From contig NZ_JAHKRK010000003.1 of assembly GCF_019396355.1 (NCBI RefSeq), forward strand, positions 1-64,000: a stretch of 64,000 nt of DNA, read 5' to 3'. This document shows positions 15,729 through 24,161 of this stretch, piece after piece (position 1 is the stretch's first letter; each line of letters begins with the position of its first letter). The notes under the pieces were generated by a model, which saw nothing but the letters and a program-made list of their open reading frames with translations, searched no databases and was not told where the DNA came from. The position numbers were made by a program, and so were the translations under genes. Source of the stretch: Pseudonocardia nigra (GTDB lineage: Bacteria > Actinomycetota > Actinomycetes > Mycobacteriales > Pseudonocardiaceae).

Positions 15729-17105
15729 ATGCCCAGCCGATCCAGCCGGGCCCGCCGCGCGCCGGGCGTCGTCGCCCTCGTGGCCGCGCTCGGGCTCCTC
15801 GCAGCGGCCTGCACCCCCGGTTCGGAGAACGCGGGCGCTCCCCCGGCCGACGCCGACCGCGCCGTGCAGACCGACGTCGCCGCGCTCGGCGAGGTCACGC
15901 TGACGGTGTGGGACCAGGAGGTCCGCGGCGGCCAGAACGAGCAGATGGAACGGCTCAACAGGGCCTTCCAGGAGCAGTACCCGAACATCACGATCGAACG
16001 GGTTTCGCGGTCGTTCGACGACCTCGCCACCACGTTGCGGCTGGCGATCAGCGGCAACGAGGCGCCCGACGTCGTGCAGGCCAACAACGGCCGCGCCGAC
16101 ATGGGCGCGTTCGTCGCGGCGAACCAGCTGCTGTCGCTGGAGCCGTGGGCGGAGGCCTACGGCTGGCACGATCGCTTCCCCGACTCCGTCGAGCGGTACG
16201 TCAGCTACACCCCGGACGGGCGTGTCTTCGGCGAGGGCAACCTGTACGGGCTGCCGCAGGTCGGCGAGGTCGTCGGCATCTACTACAACCAGGCCGAGCT
16301 GGACCGGCTCGGCATCGCCGCGCCGCAGACGTGGGACGACTTCGAGGCCGCGCTGGCCGCCGCCGCAGCCGCCGGGGCCACCCCGATGCAGCTGGGCAAC
16401 CTCGAGGGCTGGCCCGCGCTGCACGTGTACGGCACCGTGCAGAACCAGTTCGTGGCGCCCGAGCAGGTGCGCGACCTGGCGTTCGGCCGCGAGGGCGCGT
16501 CCTGGACCACACCGGAGAACACCCAGGTCGCGCAGAAGATCGTCGACTGGGTGCAGGCCGGGTACTTCAACGAGGGCGTCAACGGCATCGACAACGACCA
16601 GGCCTGGCAGGCGTTCTCGCGCGGTGAGTCGGTGTTCCTGATCGGCGGCACGTGGCTCGCGGCCGACCTGCAGTCGGCGATGGGCGACGCCGTCGGCTTC
16701 ATGGCACCGCCCCCGCGTGCCGACCGTCCGGTCTCGGCCACCGGCGGCACCGGCCTGCCGTTCGCGATCACCAGCGGCAGCGACGCACCGGACGCGGCCG
16801 CCGCCTACCTCGACTTCATCACCAACGACCAGGCGATGACGGTGCTCACCGAGACCGGGAACCTGCCGGTCGTCGACCCGGCGTCCCAGACGCCGCCGCC
16901 CGGGCTGTCGGAGGACGTGTTCGCCGCGTTCGCCACGGTGTCGCAGGACGGCGAGCTGCTGCCGTACCTCGACTACGCCACCCCGACGATGGCCGACACG
17001 ATGGGCGCGGCCCTGCAGGACCTCCTGGCCGGCGAGACGACGCCCGAGCAGTTCCTGCAGACCATCCAGGCCGACTACGCCGAGTTCGTCGAGCAGAATG
17101 GCTGA
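15729..17105 (+). CDS. ABC sugar importer, substrate-binding lipoprotein
   Basis: 458 aa, family 1 extracellular solute-binding protein. Lipobox LLAAAC with lipidated Cys-28 after an Arg-rich n-region and hydrophobic core; the mature part begins with a polar linker. Typical segments are LTVWDQEV, APDVVQANNG, LYGLPQVGEVVGIYYNQ and FLIGGTWLAADL. It should capture an oligosaccharide or sugar outside the membrane for the two permeases that follow. ATG 15729 is preceded by GGAGGACACC. It overlaps the first permease gene by eight bases. No ATPase gene is present; actinobacterial importers of this kind often share a genomic MsiK-type ATPase. Confidence 0.93.
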   Translation: MPSRSSRARRAPGVVALVAALGLLAAACTPGSENAGAPPADADRAVQTDVAALGEVTLTVWDQEVRGGQNEQMERLNRAFQEQYPNITIERVSRSFDDLATTLRLAISGNEAPDVVQANNGRADMGAFVAANQLLSLEPWAEAYGWHDRFPDSVERYVSYTPDGRVFGEGNLYGLPQVGEVVGIYYNQAELDRLGIAAPQTWDDFEAALAAAAAAGATPMQLGNLEGWPALHVYGTVQNQFVAPEQVRDLAFGREGASWTTPENTQVAQKIVDWVQAGYFNEGVNGIDNDQAWQAFSRGESVFLIGGTWLAADLQSAMGDAVGFMAPPPRADRPVSATGGTGLPFAITSGSDAPDAAAAYLDFITNDQAMTVLTETGNLPVVDPASQTPPPGLSEDVFAAFATVSQDGELLPYLDYATPTMADTMGAALQDLLAGETTPEQFLQTIQADYAEFVEQNG

Positions 17106-18048
17106 CCAGCGGGTGGCCGCGCCCGCGGCCGTCCGCACGGACCCGCCGTCCCGTCCGCGCCCGGCGCGGCGGCGGGGTTCGCTCGGCCCGTCCCGCTGGG
17201 TGGCGCTGGGCTACGTCCTGCCCGGGCTCGCCGTGTACGCGGCGTTCGTGCTCTACCCGCTCGGCCGGTCGGTGCACCTGTCGCTGTTCGACTGGGACGG
17301 GCTGACGCTCGCCACGTTCGTCGGCATCGGCAACTACCTGGAGGTCGTCACCGACGAGGAACTGCGGGCGGCGTTCGGCCACGCGCTGGTGCTCATCGTG
17401 TTCTTCGCGCTGCTGCCCACCGCGATCGGGCTGGTGCTCGCCGCCGTGCTGACCAGGGCGAAGGTCCGCGGCCTGCCGTTCTTCCGCACGGTCGTGTTCC
17501 TGCCGCAGGTGGTGGCGATGGTCGTGGTCGGCGTCGCCTGGCGGCAGCTCTACGCCCCCGACGGCTCGGTGAACGACCTGCTCGACCTCGTCGGCCTCGA
17601 CGGGCTCGCGAGGGCGTGGCTCGGCGACACCACGTTCGCGCTGCCCGCCGTCGGCGTGATCGGCACCTGGGTGCAGACCGGGCTGGTCACGGTGCTGCTG
17701 ATGGCCGGGATGAGCCGCATCCCCGACCAGCTCTACGAGGCCGCGCGGCTGGACGGGGCCGGCCCGGTGCGGGAGTTCTTCGCGATCACGCTGCCGTCGG
17801 TGCGCGGGGAGCTCGCCGTCGCGCTCACCCTCACGGTGATCGCCGCCCTCAAGACGTTCGACCTGATCTACATCACGACGGGCGGCGGGCCGGGCAACCG
17901 CACGTCCGTGCCGTCGTTCGAGGTCTACAACCGCGCGTTCCGGCTGGGCGAGGTGGGCTCGGCGGCCGCCGTGGGCGTCACGCTCACCGTGATCATCTTC
18001 GCGATCAACCTCGCGGTCGCCCGGATCGGCGAGCGGGAGGCGCGATGA
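17098..18048 (+). CDS. ABC sugar importer permease 1
   Basis: 316 aa, MalF/UgpA-like inner-membrane protein with six predicted membrane helices after a basic cytoplasmic N-terminus. The EAA loop that docks the ATPase reads YEAARLDGAGPVREFFAITLP. Its ATG lies in the 3' end of the binding-protein gene and its TGA overlaps the next permease start (ATGA), so the three are translationally coupled. Confidence 0.93.
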   Translation: MADQRVAAPAAVRTDPPSRPRPARRRGSLGPSRWVALGYVLPGLAVYAAFVLYPLGRSVHLSLFDWDGLTLATFVGIGNYLEVVTDEELRAAFGHALVLIVFFALLPTAIGLVLAAVLTRAKVRGLPFFRTVVFLPQVVAMVVVGVAWRQLYAPDGSVNDLLDLVGLDGLARAWLGDTTFALPAVGVIGTWVQTGLVTVLLMAGMSRIPDQLYEAARLDGAGPVREFFAITLPSVRGELAVALTLTVIAALKTFDLIYITTGGGPGNRTSVPSFEVYNRAFRLGEVGSAAAVGVTLTVIIFAINLAVARIGEREAR

Positions 18049-18848
18049 TCTCCCGCACCGAGCGCACCGCCAACTACGCGGTCCTGCTGCTGTTCGCGAC
18101 GTTCGCACTGTGGCCGATCGGGTCCATCCTGCTCAGCTCGGTGGGCCCGCCCGACGCGCTCGGCGTCGGCGGCGGGCTCGCGAACTTCCCCGCCGCGTGG
18201 GAGCAGGGCCGCTTCGGACCGTCGATGCTCACCAGCGTGGCCGTCTCCGGATTCGTGGTGGTGGTCGCGGGCGTGCTGTCGCTGTTCACCGGCTACGCGT
18301 TCGGCACCATGCGGGTGCCCGGGGCCGCCGTGCTGTTCCCGCTGTTCCTCCTCGGGCTGATGGTGCCGACCGAGGTGATCGTGGTGCCGCTGTACTTCGA
18401 CCTGCGGACGTTCGGCCTCACCAACACGTTCTGGGCCATCGTGCTCCCCCAGGTGGCCCAGTCGCTCGCGTTCGGGACGTTCTGGATGCGCGCCTACTTC
18501 CGCGCCCGGCCCGTCTCGCTGATCGAGGCCGCCCGGCTGGACGGCGCCGGCTCGTGGCGGATCCTCTGGCAGGTGCTCGTGCCGCCGGGACGGCCCGCGA
18601 TCGTCACGATGGTCGTGCTCACGTTCATGTGGACCTGGAACGAGTTCCTCATCCCCCTGGTCATGGCCACCGACCCCGCCTTGCGCACGGCGCCGCTGGG
18701 CCTGGCCTTCTTCCAGGGGCAGTACACATCCGGCTTCACGCTGCTGGCCGCGGGCGCGGTGATCGTCGCCGCGCCGGTGGTGGTCGTCTACCTGTTCCTC
18801 CAGAGGCACTTCATCCGGGGAATGCTCGAGGGCGCCGTCCGCGAGTGA
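18045..18848 (+). CDS. ABC sugar importer permease 2
   Basis: 267 aa, MalG/UgpE-like permease with six predicted helices. EAA loop: IEAARLDGAGSWRILWQVLVP. The family segment MWTWNEFLIPLV is near the C-terminus. Start ATG 18045 overlaps the stop of permease 1. The next gene, the exported deacetylase, starts 21 bases after its stop, probably in the same operon. Confidence 0.93.
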   Translation: MISRTERTANYAVLLLFATFALWPIGSILLSSVGPPDALGVGGGLANFPAAWEQGRFGPSMLTSVAVSGFVVVVAGVLSLFTGYAFGTMRVPGAAVLFPLFLLGLMVPTEVIVVPLYFDLRTFGLTNTFWAIVLPQVAQSLAFGTFWMRAYFRARPVSLIEAARLDGAGSWRILWQVLVPPGRPAIVTMVVLTFMWTWNEFLIPLVMATDPALRTAPLGLAFFQGQYTSGFTLLAAGAVIVAAPVVVVYLFLQRHFIRGMLEGAVRE

Positions 18849-18869
18849 ACATCGATACGGGGAGGCACA

Positions 18870-21464
18870 ATGCGTTCGGCACTGCTGGTGGCTGGTGTGC
18901 TCGCAGCCGGCTTGGTGGTGGGGTCCCCCGGCGGACCGCCGACCGACTCCACCTCGGCCGGCCCGCCCGTCGACCTCGACGTCCTGTTCATCGGCGCGCA
19001 CCCCGATGACGAGGCGAGCACGCTGTCCACCCTCGGGCAGTGGAAGCAGACCCTCGGCGCCCGCTCGGGCGTCGTCACGATCACCCGGGGTGAGGGCGGC
19101 GGCAACGCCGTCGGCCCGGAGGAAGGGCCGGCGCTCGGCCTGCTGCGTGAGGACGAAGAACGCCGGGCGGTCGGGACGGCCGGCGTCACCGACGTGTACA
19201 ACCTCGACGAAGTCGACTTCTACTACACCGTCTCCGCGCCGCTCACCCAGCAGGTGTGGGGCGACGACGTGCTCGAGCGGGTCGTGCGGATCGTGCGCCA
19301 GACCCGCCCCGAAGTGCTGCTCACGATGAACCCGGCGCCGTCGCCGGGCAACCACGGCCACCACCAGGAAGCCGCCCGCCTGGCGATCGCCGCGTACTAC
19401 GCGGCCGCGGACCCGAAGGCGTTCCCGTCTCAGATCACACAGGAGGGGCTCGAGCCGTTCGCCGCCGCCAAGATCCTCCGCAATGGCGCGGCCGGCGAGG
19501 GGCCGACCGGGCCCGACTGCGCCGCCACGCTCGTCCCCGCCGACCCGACGCAGGACGTGTTCGGCGTCTGGAGCGGCGCGCAGGCGCCGGACGGGCGCAG
19601 CTGGGCGGCCGTGGAGCGGGACGCGCAGCGCGTCTACGCCTCGCAGGGCTGGGCGGTCTTCCCCGACGTGCCGACGGACCCGGCCGAGCTGGGCTGCGAC
19701 CGGTTCACCCAGATCGACTCGCGGGTGCCCTACCCGGCACCCGGCACCCCGGAGGCCGCGTCCCCCACCGCGATCCTCACCGGTGCGGACGGCCCGCGGC
19801 TGGAGATCGAGGCGCCGTTCGACGTGTCGGCGGGCGAGCCGTTCCCCGTCACGGTCCGAGCGGACGGGGCCGACGCGGGAGGCACGACCCTGACCGCCCC
19901 GGACGGCTGGGCCGTCAGCGCGACCGACGCGGCCGGCGGGACGTTCACCGTGACCCCGCCGGCGGATGCCGCCCCGGGCACGCGCGTGCGGCTGGAGGCG
20001 ACGACGGCGGCCGGATACACGGCCGAGCAGGTCGAGGTCGCCCCGCCGGTGCGGGTGGCCCAGGAACCGCTCCCCCAGGTCGCCGAGTTCACCGCCTGGG
20101 CCGACGAGCTCGAGGTGGCCCAGCTGCGCGGCGTGGTCACACCCGTGCTCACGCTGCCGTCCGGCGGCTCGCGGGAGATCCCGATGACCGTGACGAACCT
20201 GTCGGACGCGCCGCAGTCGGGCACCGTCGCGGTCGAGCTGCCCGCGGGGTTCACCACGGACGCCGCGAGCAAGCCGTTCGCCGACCTCGCGCCGGGCGCG
20301 TCCACGACCGTCCCGTTCGTGATCACGAACACCGACCCGGCGCTGCCGACATCGACCCAGGGCGGCGACCACGCGTACACCCTGAGCGTCGCCACGGCGG
20401 CCGGGACGACTTCGGTGCAGCCGGCCCTGGAACTGGTGCCCGCCACTGAGGTGCCCGCCGTCGACGCGGCCCCGGTGATCGACGGTGTGGGCGCGGCGGC
20501 GGAGTACCCGGGTCCGGTGCTGGACCTGTCCCGGCGCTGGGAGGGCGACGACTGCGAGTCGGCGGAGGACTGCTCGGCGACCGCCCGCCTCTCGCGGTCC
20601 GGGGACGTGCTGAACGTCCTCGTCGAGGTGACCGACTCCGTCGGCGGCACCGCGCTGGCCGCGACCGACTGCAAGCGGCACTGGCGCACCGACAGCGTCG
20701 AGCTCGCCCTCGACCCGGCCGGCACCAGCGAGAACACGGCCACGACGTTCAAGCTCGCCGTGCTCCCGTGGACGGCCGATCGCGCCCCGTGCGCCTCGCG
20801 GGACGCCGACAACCACCAGGGCCCGGCCGCCGAGACCGCACCCGGCGTGCAGTACGCCACGACGGTGACCGGCACCGGCTACACCGTCGAGGCCGCGATC
20901 CCGCTGGCCGCGCTGCCCGCCCCGGTCGACCCGGAGCGCCTGGGCCTCAACCTGTTCGTCTACGACTCCGACACCCAGGACCAGACCGGCCAGACCCGCA
21001 TCGGCTGGTCGACCTGGCAGGGCGTGCAGGGCGACCCCTACCGCTGGGGCCGGGCGACGCTGCCCGGGTACGAGCCGGCCGGGGGTGAGGTGAGCGAGCC
21101 GGCGATCCCGTCCGACGCGCTGCTCAGCTCGCAGTCCCCGCAGTCGATCGAGCAGGCGGTGGACATCGACGTGCCGCTCTCCGGTGGGCCGGCCGCCCCG
21201 GCGGACGCGAGCGGGTGGCTGACCGGGGCCCGGCCCGGCGACGGGGCGGTCGAGGTGACGGCGACGAGCACGAGCGCCGGCTCGCTGAGCGTGTTCGTCA
21301 TGGACGCCGAGGGGATCGCCGGGTCGCTGGTCGTGCCGGTCGACGGGGCCGGGGAACACGCGCTCACGGTGCCGCTGGACCGCCCGCTCGGGGCCGACGC
21401 CCGCGCGGTGGCGGCCTGGACGGTGGAGAGCGGGAGCCTGGCGTCGCGGGTGCCGGTCGGCTGA
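18870..21464 (+). CDS. Exported PIG-L family deacetylase with C-terminal CBM9-like module
   Basis: 864 aa. An N-terminal hydrophobic segment (residues 3-18) looks like a signal peptide or anchor. Residues about 36-300 form a PIG-L/LmbE de-N-acetylase domain with the metal motif GAHPDDEA (H44, D46/D47) and the partner NHGHHQEA. Residues about 310-490 are beta-rich, NPCBM/NEW2-like linker domains (TVTNLSDAPQSGTV). Residues about 495-700 resemble a family 9 carbohydrate-binding module (IDGVGAAAEYPGPVLDL ... DSVELALDPAG). The last 160 residues are a further beta domain. Last gene of the importer operon, so it likely deacetylates an extracellular glycan whose fragments are taken up. Substrate unknown; much larger than intracellular PIG-L enzymes of about 250-300 aa. 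Confidence 0.88.
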   Translation: MRSALLVAGVLAAGLVVGSPGGPPTDSTSAGPPVDLDVLFIGAHPDDEASTLSTLGQWKQTLGARSGVVTITRGEGGGNAVGPEEGPALGLLREDEERRAVGTAGVTDVYNLDEVDFYYTVSAPLTQQVWGDDVLERVVRIVRQTRPEVLLTMNPAPSPGNHGHHQEAARLAIAAYYAAADPKAFPSQITQEGLEPFAAAKILRNGAAGEGPTGPDCAATLVPADPTQDVFGVWSGAQAPDGRSWAAVERDAQRVYASQGWAVFPDVPTDPAELGCDRFTQIDSRVPYPAPGTPEAASPTAILTGADGPRLEIEAPFDVSAGEPFPVTVRADGADAGGTTLTAPDGWAVSATDAAGGTFTVTPPADAAPGTRVRLEATTAAGYTAEQVEVAPPVRVAQEPLPQVAEFTAWADELEVAQLRGVVTPVLTLPSGGSREIPMTVTNLSDAPQSGTVAVELPAGFTTDAASKPFADLAPGASTTVPFVITNTDPALPTSTQGGDHAYTLSVATAAGTTSVQPALELVPATEVPAVDAAPVIDGVGAAAEYPGPVLDLSRRWEGDDCESAEDCSATARLSRSGDVLNVLVEVTDSVGGTALAATDCKRHWRTDSVELALDPAGTSENTATTFKLAVLPWTADRAPCASRDADNHQGPAAETAPGVQYATTVTGTGYTVEAAIPLAALPAPVDPERLGLNLFVYDSDTQDQTGQTRIGWSTWQGVQGDPYRWGRATLPGYEPAGGEVSEPAIPSDALLSSQSPQSIEQAVDIDVPLSGGPAAPADASGWLTGARPGDGAVEVTATSTSAGSLSVFVMDAEGIAGSLVVPVDGAGEHALTVPLDRPLGADARAVAAWTVESGSLASRVPVG

Positions 21465-21484
21465 ACGCCTTCCTGTGGACAAAC

Positions 21485-21520
21485 CCGCACGCTGTCGAAC
21501 GGCAGTTCGATAGCGTGCGG
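21485..21520. terminator. 16-bp hairpin directly before the HNH start codon
   Basis: Arms 21485-21500 and 21505-21520 pair over 16 bp with a single G-T-type mismatch and a GGCA loop. The structure ends two bases before the HNH ATG and covers its ribosome site. It may terminate the deacetylase operon, hide the HNH start, or mark the border of a mobile cassette. Confidence 0.7.
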
Positions 21521-21522
21521 GG

Positions 21523-22173
21523 ATGCCGAGAGCCAGACGTTGGACCGATGAACAGCTCGCCGCCGCGGTCGCGGCGAGCTCGACCCTGGGCGAGGTGTGC
21601 CGAAGACTTGGGTTGCAGCCAGGCAAGTACGACGTGCTGCGGAGGCACATCGCCCGGCTAGGACTTGAGGCGTCACACATACCTAGATCGACCCTCGGAA
21701 CACCCCGCAGAACGCGGCGCTGGACCGATGTGGATCTTGAGGAGGCTGTGCGAGAGAGTTCGATCTCCGAGGTCGGCCGCCGGCTCGGCTACACGCCGAA
21801 CGGCGGGGTGCACCGGCTGATAGTGGGCCACATCGCGGCTGCCCGGCTGGACACCTCGCATTTCACCGGGCGGAGTTGGGCACTCGGGCAGAGGCTGGAG
21901 CGCAAGGCGACGCCTTTGGAGGAAATCCTGGTCAAGGACTCGGGGTACCGCGCGAACTCTCACCTCCGCAACCGACTTGTCGCGGCGGGGCTGCTCAAGG
22001 CGGAGTGTTCGGAATGCGGCCTTGTGTCATGGCGTGGTCGGCCACTGCCTCTACACCTGGACCACATCAACGGCGACCACACCGACAACCGCCTGGAGAA
22101 CCTCCGTATCCTGTGCCCGAACTGCCACGCCCTCACCGACACCTGGTGCAGGCGGAAGCCCAAGCCGGCGTAG
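21523..22173 (+). CDS. HNH endonuclease with duplicated N-terminal helix-turn-helix
   Basis: 216 aa. Residues about 1-52 and 65-115 are two related units, each starting RRWTD and containing an HTH-like GEVCRRLGLQPGKYDVLRRH or SEVGRRLGYTPNGGVHRLI. The C-terminal domain is HNH with zinc knuckles: CSECG, then LHLDHINGDHTDNRLENL and CPNCH. These features fit a site-specific or homing-type nuclease. Base composition is visibly lower in GC than its neighbours (for example 21660-21900), a sign of transfer. The gene is bracketed by a 36-base hairpin at its start and by a tRNA whose acceptor arm overlaps its last codons and stop. Target and biological role are unknown. Confidence 0.85.
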   Translation: MPRARRWTDEQLAAAVAASSTLGEVCRRLGLQPGKYDVLRRHIARLGLEASHIPRSTLGTPRRTRRWTDVDLEEAVRESSISEVGRRLGYTPNGGVHRLIVGHIAAARLDTSHFTGRSWALGQRLERKATPLEEILVKDSGYRANSHLRNRLVAAGLLKAECSECGLVSWRGRPLPLHLDHINGDHTDNRLENLRILCPNCHALTDTWCRRKPKPA

Positions 22174-22239
22174 CCCAACGGCAGAGGCCCGGGCCTTAGG
22201 AGCCCGCCAGTGTGGGTTCGAATCCCACCGTCGGCACCA
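22164..22239 (+). tRNA. tRNA with anticodon UAG, short variable loop, encoded CCA
   Basis: 76 bases. Acceptor 22164-22170 (GCCGGCG) pairs with 22229-22235 (one G-U); D arm GCC/GGC with a GG-containing loop; anticodon stem CGGGC/GCCCG closes the loop CTTAGGA, anticodon TAG at 22197-22199; variable loop CCAGT; T arm GTGGG-TTCGAAT-CCCAC; discriminator A, then CCA. UAG would read the Leu codon CUA, and the loop resembles bacterial tRNA-Leu(UAG). However bacterial tRNA-Leu normally has a long variable arm, absent here. The D stem is short (3 bp). The first ten bases overlap the end of the HNH gene. Aminoacylation identity is therefore uncertain. Confidence 0.8.
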
Positions 22240-22247
22240 TGGCGGCC

Positions 22248-22994
22248 CTACTCGGGCCGCGCGGCCCCCTGGCCCGCACCAATTGCGACGGGCTCCGGAG
22301 CCACCGCCACCGGCACCGGCCGCCGCGACGCGATGAACGCCCCGGTGAGCCCGACCGCCCCGGACACGAGCGACACGGCGAACATGGCCGGGTGCGGGTT
22401 GCCGCCGATGGCGGCGTCGCCGAGCACCACGATCCCGATGGTGCCGGGCAGCACGCCGAGCACGGTGCCCACCAAATACGGCGGGAACCGCACACCCGAC
22501 AGCGCCGAGGCGTAGTTCATCACCGAGAACGGCATGGCCGGGATGAGCCGCAGCGAGATCACCGCGAGCAGGCCCCGGCGGTCCAGGCGCGCCCGGACCC
22601 ATTGCATCGCGCGGTGCTGGGCGTGCCGTTGCACGAACCGCCCACCGGCGAGCTTGCCCAGCCAGAACGCGCCCGCCGCGGCCAGGGCCGTGCCGGCGAT
22701 GGAGAGCGCCACCCCGGTGATGGCGCCGAACAGCACCCCGGCGGCCACGGTGAACACGGTGCGCGGCACCGGCGCCAACGTGACGGCGCCGTGCAGCAGC
22801 ACGAACAGCATCGGCGCCCAGATTCCGGCGCTCTGCACGGCCCGGCGCACGTCCGGGATCCCCTCGCGCAGCAGGAGGACGACGATCGCGGCGACGACGA
22901 GCACTCCGACGCCCACGGCGATCCGTCCCCACTTCACGCGCCCGACGGTACCGGCGGGCACGCGGCCGGTGGGACGAAGGGCGGACTCCGTCAC
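22248..22994 (-). CDS. TVP38/TMEM64 (VTT-domain) membrane protein
   Basis: 248 aa with about six hydrophobic segments. The VTT/SNARE-assoc domain shows VFTVAAGVLFGAITGVALS, a conserved FWLGKLAGGRFVQRH, and RLIPAMPFSVMNYASALSGV, the family hallmark. Relatives act in membrane lipid scrambling or transport; the bacterial role is unsettled. It ends only 8 bases from the tRNA gene on the opposite strand. An N-terminal stretch of about 20 residues precedes the first helix (VKWGRIAVGVGVLVVAA); a start at the internal GTG is possible. Confidence 0.85.
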   Translation of the reverse strand: MTESALRPTGRVPAGTVGRVKWGRIAVGVGVLVVAAIVVLLLREGIPDVRRAVQSAGIWAPMLFVLLHGAVTLAPVPRTVFTVAAGVLFGAITGVALSIAGTALAAAGAFWLGKLAGGRFVQRHAQHRAMQWVRARLDRRGLLAVISLRLIPAMPFSVMNYASALSGVRFPPYLVGTVLGVLPGTIGIVVLGDAAIGGNPHPAMFAVSLVSGAVGLTGAFIASRRPVPVAVAPEPVAIGAGQGAARPE

Positions 22995-23040
22995 TTTCTG
23001 GTCACCGGAAGTCCACCCCCGGCTGGGCCATACAGGCGAT

Positions 23041-23046
23041 TACCGT
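23041..23046 (+). promoter_or_regulatory. -10 hexamer, leaderless pattern
   Basis: TACCGT precedes the GTG at 23055 by 8 bases; no ribosome site is visible in between. Confidence 0.45.
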
Positions 23047-23054
23047 GCTCCATC

Positions 23055-23468
23055 GTGACGACCGAGCAGCCCTCCAGCCCCGAACCGCCCGCCCTCGACC
23101 TCGACCCGGCCGGCCTCGCCGTCCGCCGCGAGGTCCTCGGGCCGGAGCACGTCGACGCCGCCATCGCCCGCGCCGACGCCACCACGTCGGCGTTCCAGGA
23201 GATGATCACCAAGTATGCGTGGGGCCACATCTGGACCCGCCCGGGTCTCGACCGCCGGATGCGCAGCGCCATCACGCTCACGGCGCTCGTCGCCCACGGC
23301 CACCTCGCCGAGCTGGAGCTGCACCTGCGGGCCGCGCTGCGCAACGGCCTGAGCCGCGACGAGATCGTCGAGGTGCTGCTGCAGTCGGCCATCTACTGCG
23401 GCGTGCCCGCCGCCAACTCGGCGTTCGCCGTGGCCCGTCGCGTCCTGGCCGAGACGGACCCAGCCTGA
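23055..23468 (+). CDS. Carboxymuconolactone decarboxylase family protein (PcaC-like)
   Basis: 137 aa. It matches 4-carboxymuconolactone decarboxylase, the protocatechuate-pathway enzyme, along its length: REVLGPEHVDAAIARAD, FQEMITKYAWGHIWTRPGLD, RSAITLTALVAHGHLAELELH and EIVEVLLQSAIYCGVPAANSA. The last segment is the classic PcaC active-site helix. No other protocatechuate genes are adjacent, so it may instead be a related CMD-family enzyme. The GTG start with an adjacent -10 suggests a leaderless message. Confidence 0.87.
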   Translation: MTTEQPSSPEPPALDLDPAGLAVRREVLGPEHVDAAIARADATTSAFQEMITKYAWGHIWTRPGLDRRMRSAITLTALVAHGHLAELELHLRAALRNGLSRDEIVEVLLQSAIYCGVPAANSAFAVARRVLAETDPA

Positions 23469-23482
23469 CGGCGAGCGCAATG

Positions 23483-23556
23483 GCACCGCACACAGCGCCC
23501 GTTGTCCGCACACATCGCCGGCCATGTGTGCGGGCTCCACACGGTGTGTGCGGTGC
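23483..23556. terminator. Nested double hairpin between convergent genes
   Basis: The outer stem pairs 23483-23493 (GCACCGCACAC) with 23546-23556; the inner stem pairs 23506-23515 (CCGCACACAT) with 23524-23533. Both are perfect. It sits between the decarboxylase gene and rdgB. The GCACACAGCGCC motif is shared with the hairpin before selA. Confidence 0.75.
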
Positions 23557-23567
23557 GCCGCGAGCGC

Positions 23568-24161
23568 TCAGGACGTCAGGCTGTGCAGGTGCGGTAGTAG
23601 GGCGCGCATCGCGCGGCCGCGGTGGGAGGCGGCGTCCTTCTCGGCCGCACTGAGCTCGGCGGACGTGCGCTCCTCCCCCTCCGGCACGAAGATCGGGTCG
23701 TAGCCGAACCCGTTCGTGCCGCGGGGCGCGCGGACGATCCGCCCGGGCCATTCGCCGTGCACCACGGTCTCCAGCCCGTCCGGCACGACGAGCGCCGCCG
23801 AACAGATGAAGGCCCCGCCGCGGCGATCGTCCGGCACGTCGGCGAGCTGGCCGAGCAGCAGCTCCAGGTTGGCGACGTCGTCGCCGTGCCGGCCCGCCCA
23901 CCGGGCGGAGAGCACCCCGGGCATTCCGTTGAGGGCGTCGACGGCCAGGCCGGAGTCGTCGGCGACGGCGGGCAGGCCGGTGGCGTTCGCGGCGTCGAGG
24001 GCCTTGGCCAGTGCGTTCTCGGCGAAGGTGGCGCCCGTCTCCGGGGCCTCCGGGAACTCGGGCACGTCGGCGAGCCCGACCACCTCGAGGGGCCCGTCGG
24101 CGAGCATGCGGCGCAGCTCGCGGAGCTTGCCGGGGTTGCGGGTGGCGACCAGGAGCTTCAT
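23568..24161 (-). CDS. rdgB: dITP/XTP pyrophosphatase (Ham1/RdgB)
   Basis: 197 aa, house-cleaning enzyme that hydrolyses dITP and XTP to monophosphates. N-terminal [48 protein letters not shown] and [13 protein letters not shown] are the canonical substrate and metal segments. ATG 24161 overlaps the rph stop by four bases (ATGA), matching the rph-rdgB order found across actinobacteria (Rv1340-Rv1341). Confidence 0.96.
   Translation of the reverse strand: MKLLVATRNPGKLRELRRMLADGPLEVVGLADVPEFPEAPETGATFAENALAKALDAANATGLPAVADDSGLAVDALNGMPGVLSARWAGRHGDDVANLELLLGQLADVPDDRRGGAFICSAALVVPDGLETVVHGEWPGRIVRAPRGTNGFGYDPIFVPEGEERTSAELSAAEKDAASHRGRAMRALLPHLHSLTS

Noticed and set aside
17925-21680. 1251-aa minus-strand reading frame under the permease and deacetylase genes
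   Set aside because: Arg/Gly-rich antisense frame without motifs; the plus-strand genes have clear domains and coupled starts.
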